This document shows, in pieces, positions 1 to 6,206 of a DNA stretch of 11,104 nucleotides. The notes beneath the pieces were generated by a model, which did not search any database, had not been told where the DNA came from, and worked only from the letters and a program-made list of their open reading frames with translations. Location of the stretch: assembly GCA_964353465.1 (NCBI GenBank), contig CAYGWQ010000179.1, forward strand, positions 1 through 11,104. Direction: 5' to 3'. Both the position numbers and the translations under genes were made by a program. The stretch is from JAFNAG01 sp964353465. Lineage in GTDB: Bacteria; Acidobacteriota; UBA6911. The first letter of the stretch is position 1; each line of letters starts with the position of its first letter.

Positions 1-357
1 CGTAGAGAATCATGAGCATAAAAAACTTGACAGAGTACCTCAGATGTCTCTGGGGTTCGGCCGGCACATTCTGCAACCGAGTTTCGCGACAGATACTGTC
101 CAGCAAGCTATTGACGCGCTGACGGGGCCTGATCGAAAGGATGCGTGTCTTCAGCCCCCCAGCGACAAGACGCCCCCGGTTAGCCGGGAGGTTTGGCCCG
201 TACAACCGGCGCCCTTTCCCATTCTAAAGACAGCCGCTCCCACGTATAATGATCTCATCACTAGGCATCACGGCCTGATTTGCCGTACCGGAGGCGCTCG
301 TGCCCGAGATCGGCCGGACCGCGCGGATTTTCAAACATTTCAACGGGAGCTGAAGCC
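1..357. other. gene-free 5' region upstream of lipoprotein gene
   Basis: I see no convincing gene here. The open frame at 44-361 has no SD site and a proline/arginine-rich composition with no recognisable motif. A short hairpin (CCGGG-type arms at 175-179 and 184-188, 4-nt loop) is too weak to call. The region probably holds the promoter and 5' UTR of the lipoprotein gene. The left edge may contain the tail of a neighbour that cannot be judged. Confidence 0.5.
222..250 (+). promoter_or_regulatory. candidate sigma-70 promoter for the NTF2-like lipoprotein
   Basis: A perfect -10 hexamer TATAAT lies at 245-250. A weak -35 (TTCTAA, 222-227) sits 17 nt upstream. This would start transcription near 257 and give a 5' UTR of about 100 nt before the ATG at 358. 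The -10 is seen directly; assigning it to this gene is inference. Confidence 0.45.
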
Positions 358-1206
358 ATGAAAACCACCTATGCAGTGATCCTTTCTGTCTTGCTTTTGC
401 TGGTTTCCGCTTGTGATCAGAAGGTCAATGACCCTGCTGACGTGCAGGTGATCAAGAAGTCCATGGAGGATTATGCCAAAGCCGTAAATGCAGGGGATGC
501 CGAGGGAGCTGCCGCTTTGATGAGCGACAAGGCAATCTTTGCCGATAATCATTTTCCCGTGGCAACCGGCAAGGAGGCAATCCGGTCCTTGCACACAGTC
601 TGGAACAGCCAGTTCACGTCTGAGTTTAGCGCGCCGGTTGAGCACGTGGGCGTGGTCGGCGACAATGCGGTTGTGAGGGGATCCTGGACCATAAAACTCA
701 CGCCAAAAGCGCAAGGAGTTGCTCCCATCAGTGATGCCGGGAGCTGGATCGTTGTCCTCTCCCGTCAGAACGACGGGTTCTGGAAATGGGATTGGTGTAT
801 CCCCAACAGCAATCAACCACTGCCGGGCAGCACCGCGAGCGGTGCCGACGAGCAAGCCCTATATCAGCTCGAACAGGATTGGGCCGCTGCCATTCTGAAA
901 AAGGATACGGCGGTCGTTGACAAATTCCTTGCCAACGATTTCGTATCCAATTGGGAGGGACGGACACAAAACAAAAAGCAGGTTCTGGCTGAGATGAAGA
1001 GCAATCCAGCCAAGATAGAATCAGCCGCAGGGAGCGATACGAAAGCAATGGTGTTCGGCGACACGGCGGTTGTTCACGGCCTGTATATCGAGAAAAGCAC
1101 GACCAACGGAAAAGACTCCAGCGCAAAGTACAGATATACGGAGGTTTACGTGAAACGCGACGGGCGCTGGCAGTGCGTGACCCAGTATGGTGTCAAGGTG
1201 CAGTAG
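358..1206 (+). CDS. putative lipoprotein with tandem NTF2-like (SnoaL/DUF4440) domains
   Basis: The protein has 282 residues. It starts with a lipoprotein signal peptide: a hydrophobic stretch at residues 5-17, then the lipobox LVSAC with the lipidated Cys at 19, so it should be membrane-anchored and face the periplasm. Asp20 at the +2 position would favour inner-membrane retention under the E. coli Lol rule, which may not apply here. Two consecutive cone-shaped NTF2-like domains follow, about 29-145 and 155-281. Each has an N-terminal helix of the type xxAxxxxDxxxxxxxxxDxxF and ends in a strand with aromatic residues (FWKWDW; GRWQCVTQYG). NTF2-like folds bind small hydrophobic ligands or act as enzymes, and no specific reaction can be assigned. 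ATG 358 is chosen because GGGAG lies 8 nt upstream and it places the signal peptide at the N-terminus; an upstream in-frame ATG at 280 would bury that signal. The gene appears to be single. Confidence 0.85.
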   Translation: MKTTYAVILSVLLLLVSACDQKVNDPADVQVIKKSMEDYAKAVNAGDAEGAAALMSDKAIFADNHFPVATGKEAIRSLHTVWNSQFTSEFSAPVEHVGVVGDNAVVRGSWTIKLTPKAQGVAPISDAGSWIVVLSRQNDGFWKWDWCIPNSNQPLPGSTASGADEQALYQLEQDWAAAILKKDTAVVDKFLANDFVSNWEGRTQNKKQVLAEMKSNPAKIESAAGSDTKAMVFGDTAVVHGLYIEKSTTNGKDSSAKYRYTEVYVKRDGRWQCVTQYGVKVQ

Positions 1207-1552
1207 CTCTGCATACAGCTCGGTAAGTTCCGGATGGGGGCTGCCGATGACAGCGTGCTTACCAGGCTCCCCGCGAGTGCCGATGTCGGTGCCGGCCATC
1301 GTCGTTTATCACGGAGAAAGGCATCCGGCTGGTGCTGGCCATGGAGTCCGGCAGGTATGAGCGCGGCACCTATCATCCGGGCTATCCAGGCTGTCCTCTG
1401 GAGCAACCGCGGCATGGCAGAGTGAAGCGGCCAGAGCCGAGCATCCGAGAGCAATATCGGTGCGAGGGTCATCGCAAGGAAATTTTTTTGGTGTACCTGC
1501 GACCGCCCGGGCTGTTACGCTGATCAAGGGCCGCTCCGGAATCGGGGGAATC
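1207..1552. other. gene-free interval after the lipoprotein gene
   Basis: This stretch has short open frames on both strands, but none has an SD site, a recognisable motif or coding-like composition. It contains a weak hairpin with a T-run (1461-1489). Immediately before the large palindrome it has a tandem duplication of AATCGGGG (1540-1547 and 1549-1556). Nothing else is visible. Confidence 0.5.
1461..1489 (+). terminator. weak candidate rho-independent terminator
   Basis: A 5-bp stem (TGCGA 1461-1465, TCGCA 1472-1476) with a 6-nt loop is followed, after six bases, by seven T residues (1483-1489). The stem is short and the T-run is displaced, so this may be chance. It lies about 255 nt beyond the lipoprotein stop codon. 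Confidence 0.2.
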
Positions 1553-1621
1553 GGGGACGTCCACCACGTTTACCTGATTTCAGCAATCTCAGCAAATCAG
1601 GTAAACGTGGTGGACGTCCCC
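1553..1621. repeat. perfect 28-bp inverted repeat (REP-like palindrome)
   Basis: Two exactly complementary 28-nt arms, 1553-1580 and 1594-1621, flank a 13-nt loop (1581-1593). Each outer end reads GGGGACGTCC going inward. The element is extragenic and compact with a G-rich head, like bacterial REP elements mobilised by Y1/HUH RAYT transposases, but no transposase is in the window and the family is not confirmed. It lies 40 nt before the permease start and has no following T-run, so it is not a typical terminator, although transcripts crossing it would fold into a very stable hairpin. Confidence 0.9.
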
Positions 1622-1661
1622 ATATTCCGGTGTGGATCTCCTGCTCTTTCGAGGTCTGACC

Positions 1662-2981
1662 TTGACGCAAGACAAGAATCTGGTCCGAGCGGTCGGCCGA
1701 TGGGATTTGATCGCCCTGGCGATCAATGGCGTAGTCGGGACCGCGATTTTCGGTCTCCCGGCGAGCATTGCCGCGCTGACCGGGCCTTGGAGCCCGCTTG
1801 CCTGCCTGGTTTCCGGCGGATTCGTAATGCTGATCGTGCTTTGTTTCGCAGAGGCAGCGACGCTGTTTGTGGGGACCGGCGGGCCTTATCTCTATGCGCG
1901 GGAAGCATTTGGAAACACGCTGGGGCTGGCCGGCGGTTGGATGATGTGGCTGGCCAGGGCGACGGCATTTGCCGCGAATTCAAACCTGATGGTTTCGTTT
2001 GTCGCTTACTTTGTCCCCCAATGCAGCCGGGGACTGCCCCGGGCGGCGCTCCTTGTCGGCATCACCGGCGTGCTTACCTCGGTCAACTACTGTGGCGTAC
2101 GCCGGGGCGCTCTGTTGGGCGATGTGCTCGCCATCGCAAAACTTGTCCCGATCGTTGCGTTCGTCGTAATCGGGATGTTCTTCGTCCGGCCGGAACTGTT
2201 CAAGGGTGGTTTCCCCGTTTCGCAGGCCGCCTTCTCACAGGCGGTTTTACTGTATGGCTATGCCTACAGCGGTTTCGAATTCGCCGCGATTCCGGCGGGA
2301 GAAGCCAAGACCCCGAAGCGGGATCTTCCGGTGGCCATGGTCGCCGCTTTGCTGATCGCTGCGGCGCTCTACAGCGGGATCCAGTTCGTCTGTGTGGGGA
2401 CCCTCCCGGGGCTCGCCACATCTCAGACTGCCGTTGCGGATGCGAGCGCGCAGTTCATGGGCCCGATCGGAGGGATGTTCATTGCACTGGCCGCCCTGGT
2501 TTCGATTTCGGGCAATCTCAGCGCCCTCACTCTCGTGGCGCCGCGTTTGACGTATGCTCTCGCGAGCGACGGATTGCTCCCCTCCTGGCTCGCCGCGGTC
2601 CATAGCAGGTACAGGACGCCGCACACTTCGATCCTGCTGTTCGCCGGGCTTACGCTCGCGCTGGCCTTGAGCGGTAGCTTTGTCACAATGCTCAGGATCA
2701 GTGCTGTAGCCAGGATTGTTCCGTATGCCCTTACCTGCCTGGCGGTGCCGGTCCTGCGCAGGAAATATCCCGAGGAGCGGGAGCGCTTCCGGCTGAAGGG
2801 CGGGCCCGTGATCCCGGTGCTCGCAGTGGTTCTCTGCATCTGGCTTCTCACCCAGAGCCCGGCCGGCGACCTTCTCGCCGCGGGAGCGGCCCTCGCGCTG
2901 GGCTTCCTGTTTTACGGCGCCACCCTCCTGTGGCGCCGCGCGCACCCAGCGCAAAAGGCAGCTTCAGAAGACAGGGACTAG
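1662..2981 (+). CDS. APC-family amino-acid permease
   Basis: The protein is 439 residues with about 12 hydrophobic membrane segments, the usual size and shape of the amino acid-polyamine-organocation family (LeuT fold). The N-terminal segment AINGVVGTAIFGLPA matches the unwound TM1 Gly-rich motif that binds the substrate amino group. The segment YGYAYSGFEFAAIPAGEAK with the following PKRDLP is the TM6 and loop signature of the family. It should move amino acids across the inner membrane, but the substrate cannot be told. Start choice: TTG 1662 has GAGGT 6 nt upstream and gives an N-terminus of family-typical length (MTQDKNLVRAVGRWD). GTG 1632 adds ten residues and lacks an SD site, but remains possible. 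The SD lies in a 13-nt stretch (1649-1661) that also occurs in the REP-like element at 5418-5479. No obvious terminator follows the gene. Confidence 0.88.
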   Translation: MTQDKNLVRAVGRWDLIALAINGVVGTAIFGLPASIAALTGPWSPLACLVSGGFVMLIVLCFAEAATLFVGTGGPYLYAREAFGNTLGLAGGWMMWLARATAFAANSNLMVSFVAYFVPQCSRGLPRAALLVGITGVLTSVNYCGVRRGALLGDVLAIAKLVPIVAFVVIGMFFVRPELFKGGFPVSQAAFSQAVLLYGYAYSGFEFAAIPAGEAKTPKRDLPVAMVAALLIAAALYSGIQFVCVGTLPGLATSQTAVADASAQFMGPIGGMFIALAALVSISGNLSALTLVAPRLTYALASDGLLPSWLAAVHSRYRTPHTSILLFAGLTLALALSGSFVTMLRISAVARIVPYALTCLAVPVLRRKYPEERERFRLKGGPVIPVLAVVLCIWLLTQSPAGDLLAAGAALALGFLFYGATLLWRRAHPAQKAASEDRD

Positions 2982-3093
2982 CAGTAGCGCATCAAGGCCA
3001 CACGCACCCCGGCAGGCAAGACAGATAAGGGCAGCTTACCGGCGCCACCCGATTCCGGGGAAGATGCTGCAACCGTAAGTCCTTTGTGTTATT

Positions 3094-3169
<76 letters not shown>

Positions 3170-3262
3170 ACCCTGTTGTGGGAATTCAGTCTCGCAAGCG
3201 GCACCGCAATACTTCGATAATCGTAAACCCGAATGCGACGGGCATTAGCCTAACATGATCCG

Positions 3263-3292
3263 ACTATATTTTGAAGCCCGTTTTCGAGGCAA
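3263..3292 (-). promoter_or_regulatory. weak candidate promoter for tRNA-Lys
   Basis: On the minus strand, TTGCCT (3287-3292) and TATAGT (3263-3268) are separated by 18 nt, pointing at the tRNA about 90 nt away. The -10 matches consensus at 5 of 6 positions and the -35 at only 3 of 6. No better promoter is visible closer to the tRNA. Confidence 0.25.
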
Positions 3293-3317
3293 ACACACCT
3301 CACGATTCCCGTTTGGC

Positions 3318-3345
3318 TTGACAGCATTCCCGACCGCACTATACT
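3318..3345 (+). promoter_or_regulatory. near-consensus sigma-70 promoter for threonine dehydrogenase
   Basis: A perfect -35 TTGACA (3318-3323) is followed after 16 nt by TATACT (3340-3345), one base off consensus. Transcription would start near 3352. The only plus-strand gene downstream is the dehydrogenase at 3522, leaving a leader of about 170 nt. Confidence 0.7.
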
Positions 3346-3351
3346 ACATCG

Positions 3352-3521
3352 TTACTGCTTCGGGCGGCCGGGTGGCGGCTATGCCCGGCTTCATAATCGC
3401 CGGCGAAAGAGCACCATAGACGCATGCCAATGATATCTCACATAATCCGTCTTTATAGGTTGGGACGCACACCTGCCCCTGCAGCCGCGCGTTACCTGGG
3501 TGTCGAGAGGGAGATTCACCT
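3352..3521 (+). other. long 5' leader of threonine dehydrogenase
   Basis: About 170 nt lie between the inferred transcription start and the GTG start codon. A GC-rich hairpin is visible early in the leader: GCCGGG at 3367-3372 pairs with CCCGGC at 3384-3389 across an 11-nt loop. A second GGCG/CGCC pairing with sequence near 3400 could compete with it. The SD AGAGGGAG (3506-3513) ends the leader. I do not recognise a known riboswitch class. The leader could be regulatory or simply long. Confidence 0.4.
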
Positions 3522-4478
3522 GTGAAAAAACATTTCAGCAAAATCATGGTTACCGGCGCCCTGGGTCAGATCGGGACCGAACTTACCATTGCCTTGCGCG
3601 CCCGTTACGGGGCAGAAAACGTCATCGCCACCGACTGCCGCCCTCAACCGTCCCGGAAACTAAGGGACTCCGGCCCGTTTCATACTGTTGATGTCATGGA
3701 CATAGACGCGTTGGACCAAGTCATCAGGCAATACAATATCGATACCGTGTTTCACCTGGCGGCTCTGCTCTCCGCCACCGGGGAGCAGAAGCCCCAACTC
3801 TGTTGGCATGTTAACATGGACGGCACCTTCAACGTTCTCGAGCTCGGCGTGCGTTACCAGATGGCGCGCGTCATCATCCCGAGCTCCATCGCGGTGTGGG
3901 GCAAAGGGGTGCCTCTCGAAAATACGCCCCAGGAGACGGTATTAAAGCCTGCCACCATGTACGGCATCACCAAGGTCTGCGGCGAGTTGCTGGGCGACTA
4001 TTACGTCGACCGTTTCGGCCTCGACGTCCGCGGCTTGCGCTATCCGGGGATCATCTCTCACCAGACTCCGCCGGGCGGAGGCACTACCGACTACGCAGTC
4101 GCCATCTTCTACGACGCGGTTGCCAAGGGCAGCTACACCTGCTTTGTCCGCGAGGATACGGTCCTCCCCATGATGTACATGCCGGATGCGATCCGGGGCA
4201 CGATCCTGCTGGCGGAGGCCGATTTCTCGCGGCTGCGACACCACTCGGATTTCAATATCGCCGCCATGAGCTTCAGCGCCGGCGAGCTCGCCGAGGCCAT
4301 CCAGCAGCATCTTCCCCACTTCAAAGTCTCCTACGAACCCGACTATCACCAGGCCATCGCCGACTCCTGGCCACGGTCCATCGACGATTCCTCCGCCCGC
4401 GAGGAATGGGGATGGAAGCCGGAATGGGATCTGGCATCGATGACACGGGACATGATCGAGCACCTGAGAAACAAGTAA
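3522..4478 (+). CDS. L-threonine 3-dehydrogenase, NAD-epimerase (extended SDR) type
   Basis: This 318-residue protein should oxidise L-threonine with NAD+ to 2-amino-3-oxobutyrate, which is then cleaved to glycine and acetyl-CoA. It belongs to the GalE-like extended short-chain dehydrogenase type, not the zinc-dependent Tdh of E. coli. Visible marks are the Rossmann motif GALGQIG at residues 12-18, acidic Asp38 after strand 2 (prefers NAD), Ser121/Ser122, and catalytic Tyr147 and Lys151 in YGITK. The sequences RYPGIIS and PGGGTTDYAV, typical of this enzyme group, and MMYMPDAIRG in the C-terminal half are also present. The length is normal. GTG 3522 is the start, supported by AGAGGGAG about 8 nt upstream and by the Rossmann strand beginning at residue 8. 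No kbl partner gene is in the window. Its stop codon lies inside the inverted repeat shared with the converging aldo/keto reductase gene. Confidence 0.9.
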   Translation: MKKHFSKIMVTGALGQIGTELTIALRARYGAENVIATDCRPQPSRKLRDSGPFHTVDVMDIDALDQVIRQYNIDTVFHLAALLSATGEQKPQLCWHVNMDGTFNVLELGVRYQMARVIIPSSIAVWGKGVPLENTPQETVLKPATMYGITKVCGELLGDYYVDRFGLDVRGLRYPGIISHQTPPGGGTTDYAVAIFYDAVAKGSYTCFVREDTVLPMMYMPDAIRGTILLAEADFSRLRHHSDFNIAAMSFSAGELAEAIQQHLPHFKVSYEPDYHQAIADSWPRSIDDSSAREEWGWKPEWDLASMTRDMIEHLRNK

Positions 4479-4566
4479 TGAGTGATGAGTGATGAGTGAT
4501 GGTTGCGCAGTAATGGCTCCTCTGAGCATTCCCGCTTACTACTCACTCATAACTCATGACTCATCA
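4476..4566. repeat. heptamer-based inverted repeat spanning both convergent stop codons
   Basis: The left arm 4476-4499 contains three exact tandem ATGAGTG copies (4478-4498). The right arm 4543-4566 carries three degenerate copies in opposite orientation. The arms pair at 21 of 24 positions across a 43-nt loop. The left arm begins with the TAA of the threonine dehydrogenase gene and the right arm ends with the TGA (complement) of the aldo/keto reductase gene. It may serve as a bidirectional terminator or 3'-end stabiliser, but there is no T-run. Confidence 0.85.
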
Positions 4567-5481
4567 CCTTGAAGCAGTGAGGATCGGCTTTACGCCGCGC
4601 GCTTGCTCGAACAGCCGGCCGCGTTCTTCGTCCGTGAGCGGCGTCGCCGCCCATGCCAGTTCGACCGCCATGCGGTAGAGTTGCTCGTCTCCCGGCGGTA
4701 GAAGGGCAGTCACATCCTCAGAGAGGGAAAAGCGCATTGCCTGCAGGGCAAGCACAGGGTCATCGATCGGGCGATACCAGCAGTTCGGATAACGCCGTGT
4801 TTCCAGACGCCGCCGCACGGTGTGGGCTAACGACTTGAGCGCTACGCAGGCGGTCCCCGCCGATCGCGCTTTTGCCAGCACCTGGGGCCCGAAATTACCG
4901 CGTGCGCAGCAGACGAAATTGACCGGGAAAAGAATGGAGTCAAAGCGGAAGCGGTCCAGAAGCACCAGGGATATCGGGACTGAATGCGAGGAAAAGCCGA
5001 TAAAGCGAACGAGCCCTTGCTCCCGGGCGCGCAACAGGAACTCCGCCGCGCCTCCGGGTGCGAGGATCTCCTCGGCGTCTGCCGCCTTGTTCACGGCATG
5101 GAACTGGTACAGATCCAGATAATCGGTACGAAGGCGTCGCAGCGATCGCTCCAATTCCAGGCGAACGCCTGCAACGGAATGTTGCATTGTCTTGCTGGCA
5201 AGGAAGATATTCCTGCGATGGGATGCCAGAGCCGCGCCGAGCTTGTCTTCGGCTTCCCCATCGCCATAGGAAGGTGCTGCATCAAAATAATTGACGCCGC
5301 TCTCAATGGACTGGGCAACGAGGCGGTTGACCGGCTCCCAGCCCATCCCCACAAGCATCAGCCCGCCAAATCCCACGACGGACAGGTTTACTCCAGGCCG
5401 GTAACTTCGCTTCGGCAGGGGGTCAGACCTCGATGACCTGTTTTGTCCTTCAAGAAAAAAAGATTCAAGGTTTGACCCCAT
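4564..5481 (-). CDS. aldo/keto reductase family oxidoreductase with repeat-encoded N-terminal extension
   Basis: From ATG 5481 the protein has 305 residues. The AKR catalytic tetrad is visible: Asp in YFDAAPSYGDGEAEDKLG (residue 67), Tyr72, Lys97 in ASKTMQ, and His128 in DLYQFHAVN. The fold should be a (beta/alpha)8 barrel using NADPH to reduce carbonyls; the substrate is unknown. Later landmarks are RFIGFSSHS and a Cys-Cys pair in FVCCARGNF. The family-like N-terminus starts only at PKRSYRPGVNLSVVGFGG (residue 23). The 21 preceding residues after Met are encoded by a REP-like element (about 5418-5479). Start alternatives are TTG 5508 with AAGG just upstream, and CTG 5416-5418 directly at the conserved N-terminus with GAGGT 8 nt upstream inside the repeat. 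ATG 5481 has only a distant GGGAG. The gene is downstream of cspA on the same strand, separated by a hairpin, and its stop lies in the heptamer inverted repeat. Confidence 0.82.
   Translation of the reverse strand: MGSNLESFFLEGQNRSSRSDPLPKRSYRPGVNLSVVGFGGLMLVGMGWEPVNRLVAQSIESGVNYFDAAPSYGDGEAEDKLGAALASHRRNIFLASKTMQHSVAGVRLELERSLRRLRTDYLDLYQFHAVNKAADAEEILAPGGAAEFLLRAREQGLVRFIGFSSHSVPISLVLLDRFRFDSILFPVNFVCCARGNFGPQVLAKARSAGTACVALKSLAHTVRRRLETRRYPNCWYRPIDDPVLALQAMRFSLSEDVTALLPPGDEQLYRMAVELAWAATPLTDEERGRLFEQARGVKPILTASR
5418..5479 (-). repeat. REP-like inverted repeat inserted at the AKR start codon
   Basis: The ends are GGGGTCAGACCT (5419-5430) and AGGTTTGACCCC (5468-5479), complementary at 11 of 12 positions, with a 37-nt centre containing a poly-A/T run. 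On the minus strand the element has no stop codon in the AKR frame and reads through as 21 codons. Its outer GGGG-type ends resemble the GGGG ends of the palindrome at 1553-1621, but the bodies differ. Read on the minus strand, flanking TG dinucleotides are present on both sides (ATG before, CTG after). Confidence 0.8.
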
Positions 5482-5567
5482 ATTGCTGAAGCAGGCTCCC
5501 AGCCGCAAAACCTTATCCGGCGGATACGATCAATTCGGTGTATGGGAATTACGGCTTGGATCAGCGT

Positions 5568-5586
5568 CGAGGAGTCGGACTCCTCG
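5568..5586 (-). terminator. hairpin downstream of the cold-shock gene
   Basis: CGAGGAGTC (5568-5576) and GACTCCTCG (5578-5586) are perfectly complementary around a single base, effectively a 7-bp stem with a 5-nt loop. It begins 14 nt past the cspA stop on the minus strand. There is no T-run on either side, so termination is uncertain; it could instead protect the cspA mRNA 3' end. Confidence 0.4.
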
Positions 5587-5599
5587 TCCCCGCGTCCCT

Positions 5600-5803
5600 C
5601 TATAGCTTCACCACATCTTGGGCCTGGAGACCTTTGGGTCCTTTCGCTACGGTGAATTCAACCTGGTCGCCTTCACTGAGCGACTTGAAGCCGGTTGCCT
5701 GTATTGCGGAGTGGTGGACGAAGACATCATCTCCGGATTCACGTTTAATAAAGCCATATCCTTTTTCATTGTTAAACCACTTCACTGTGCCTTGTTCTTT
5801 CAT
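5600..5803 (-). CDS. cspA: cold-shock domain protein (CspA family)
   Basis: This 67-residue protein is a complete single cold-shock (OB-fold) domain. It binds single-stranded RNA and DNA and acts as an RNA chaperone in the cytoplasm. The RNP1 motif KGYGFI (residues 14-19) and RNP2 VFVHH (27-31) carry the stacking aromatics, together with Trp9 and Phe10 in TVKWF. The length is that of CspA-type proteins. Start ATG 5801-5803 has an AAGAGG site just upstream (5808-5813). A promoter and a leader of about 160 nt precede it, as is usual for cold-regulated csp genes. Whether this copy is cold-induced cannot be told; many genomes have several paralogues, so the symbol denotes the family. Confidence 0.95.
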   Translation of the reverse strand: MKEQGTVKWFNNEKGYGFIKRESGDDVFVHHSAIQATGFKSLSEGDQVEFTVAKGPKGLQAQDVVKL

Positions 5804-5967
5804 TTTTCCTCTTAACAGATGCTAATCCTGCGCCGGCAGGGGTGTTATCGGATCACCTTCAATTTAGCTGTTGGCGCTTGTTCGTGGGATCCTAACCGGA
5901 AACGCCAAGCCCTTCCAAGAGTCTGCGGTTGGCGTTCCTAACGCGGGGGCAGCCACCTGATCGGGTT
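5804..5967 (-). other. structured 5' leader of the cold-shock gene
   Basis: Two hairpins are visible. The start-distal one has an 8-bp stem, AACGCCAA (5901-5908) with TTGGCGTT (5929-5936), and a 20-nt loop. The one near the SD has CCTGC (5827-5831) paired with GCAGG (5836-5840) across a tetraloop. Long leaders that refold with temperature are known for E. coli cspA. That this one is a thermosensor is inference from its length and position only. Confidence 0.4.
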
Positions 5968-5973
5968 GGGTCG

Positions 5974-6002
5974 AATATACATATGTGATGGGCAAGATTC
6001 AA
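5974..6002 (-). promoter_or_regulatory. sigma-70 promoter for the cold-shock gene
   Basis: On the minus strand TTGAAT (5997-6002) and TATATT (5974-5979) are separated by exactly 17 nt. The -10 matches consensus at 5 of 6 positions and the -35 at 4 of 6, in an AT-rich stretch. The predicted start is near 5967, giving a leader of about 164 nt. Confidence 0.6.
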
Positions 6003-6065
6003 TAAAATTAATCATTCTAAGCACCTGCGGCATGCCAAACGCAAAAACCAAAGAACCTGACGTTT

Positions 6066-6082
6066 CCGAATGGCCATTTCGG
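6066..6082. promoter_or_regulatory. palindrome in the intergenic region between divergent genes
   Basis: AATGGCCATT (6069-6078) is a perfect 10-bp palindrome, flanked by CCG and, after one extra base, CGG. It lies between the minus-strand cold-shock promoter and the plus-strand small ORF, where an operator could sit. Function is not shown, and the dyad is short enough to be chance. Confidence 0.2.
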
Positions 6083-6206
6083 ACCGGACCGATGGAATCG
6101 TGAAACGCCAAGAAAAAGTGCCGCAGCCGGTCCCGGGAAAAACAGAGTTGTTCGCCGCCGGCTGGAAGTGCGGTAGTATTGGGCGCACCAAGATCAACGG
6201 ATGACA

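Noticed and set aside
27..32. Perfect TTGACA hexamer
   Set aside because: No acceptable -10 hexamer lies 15-19 nt downstream.
44..361. 105-codon open frame at the left edge
   Set aside because: No SD site, low-complexity Pro/Arg composition, and it overlaps the likely promoter and 5' UTR of the lipoprotein gene.
1460..2605. 381-codon plus-strand frame overlapping the permease gene
   Set aside because: It is a Gly/Arg/Pro-rich shadow of the permease in another frame; the permease frame has clear family motifs and membrane segments.
3352..3521. Glycine or similar amino-acid riboswitch before threonine dehydrogenase
   Set aside because: Considered because the pathway yields glycine, but the conserved glycine-aptamer core sequences are not visible to me.
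5899..6112. Direct repeat GAAACGCCAAG at 5899-5909 and 6102-6112
   Set aside because: Only 11 nt, one pair, no further structure around it; chance is an adequate explanation.
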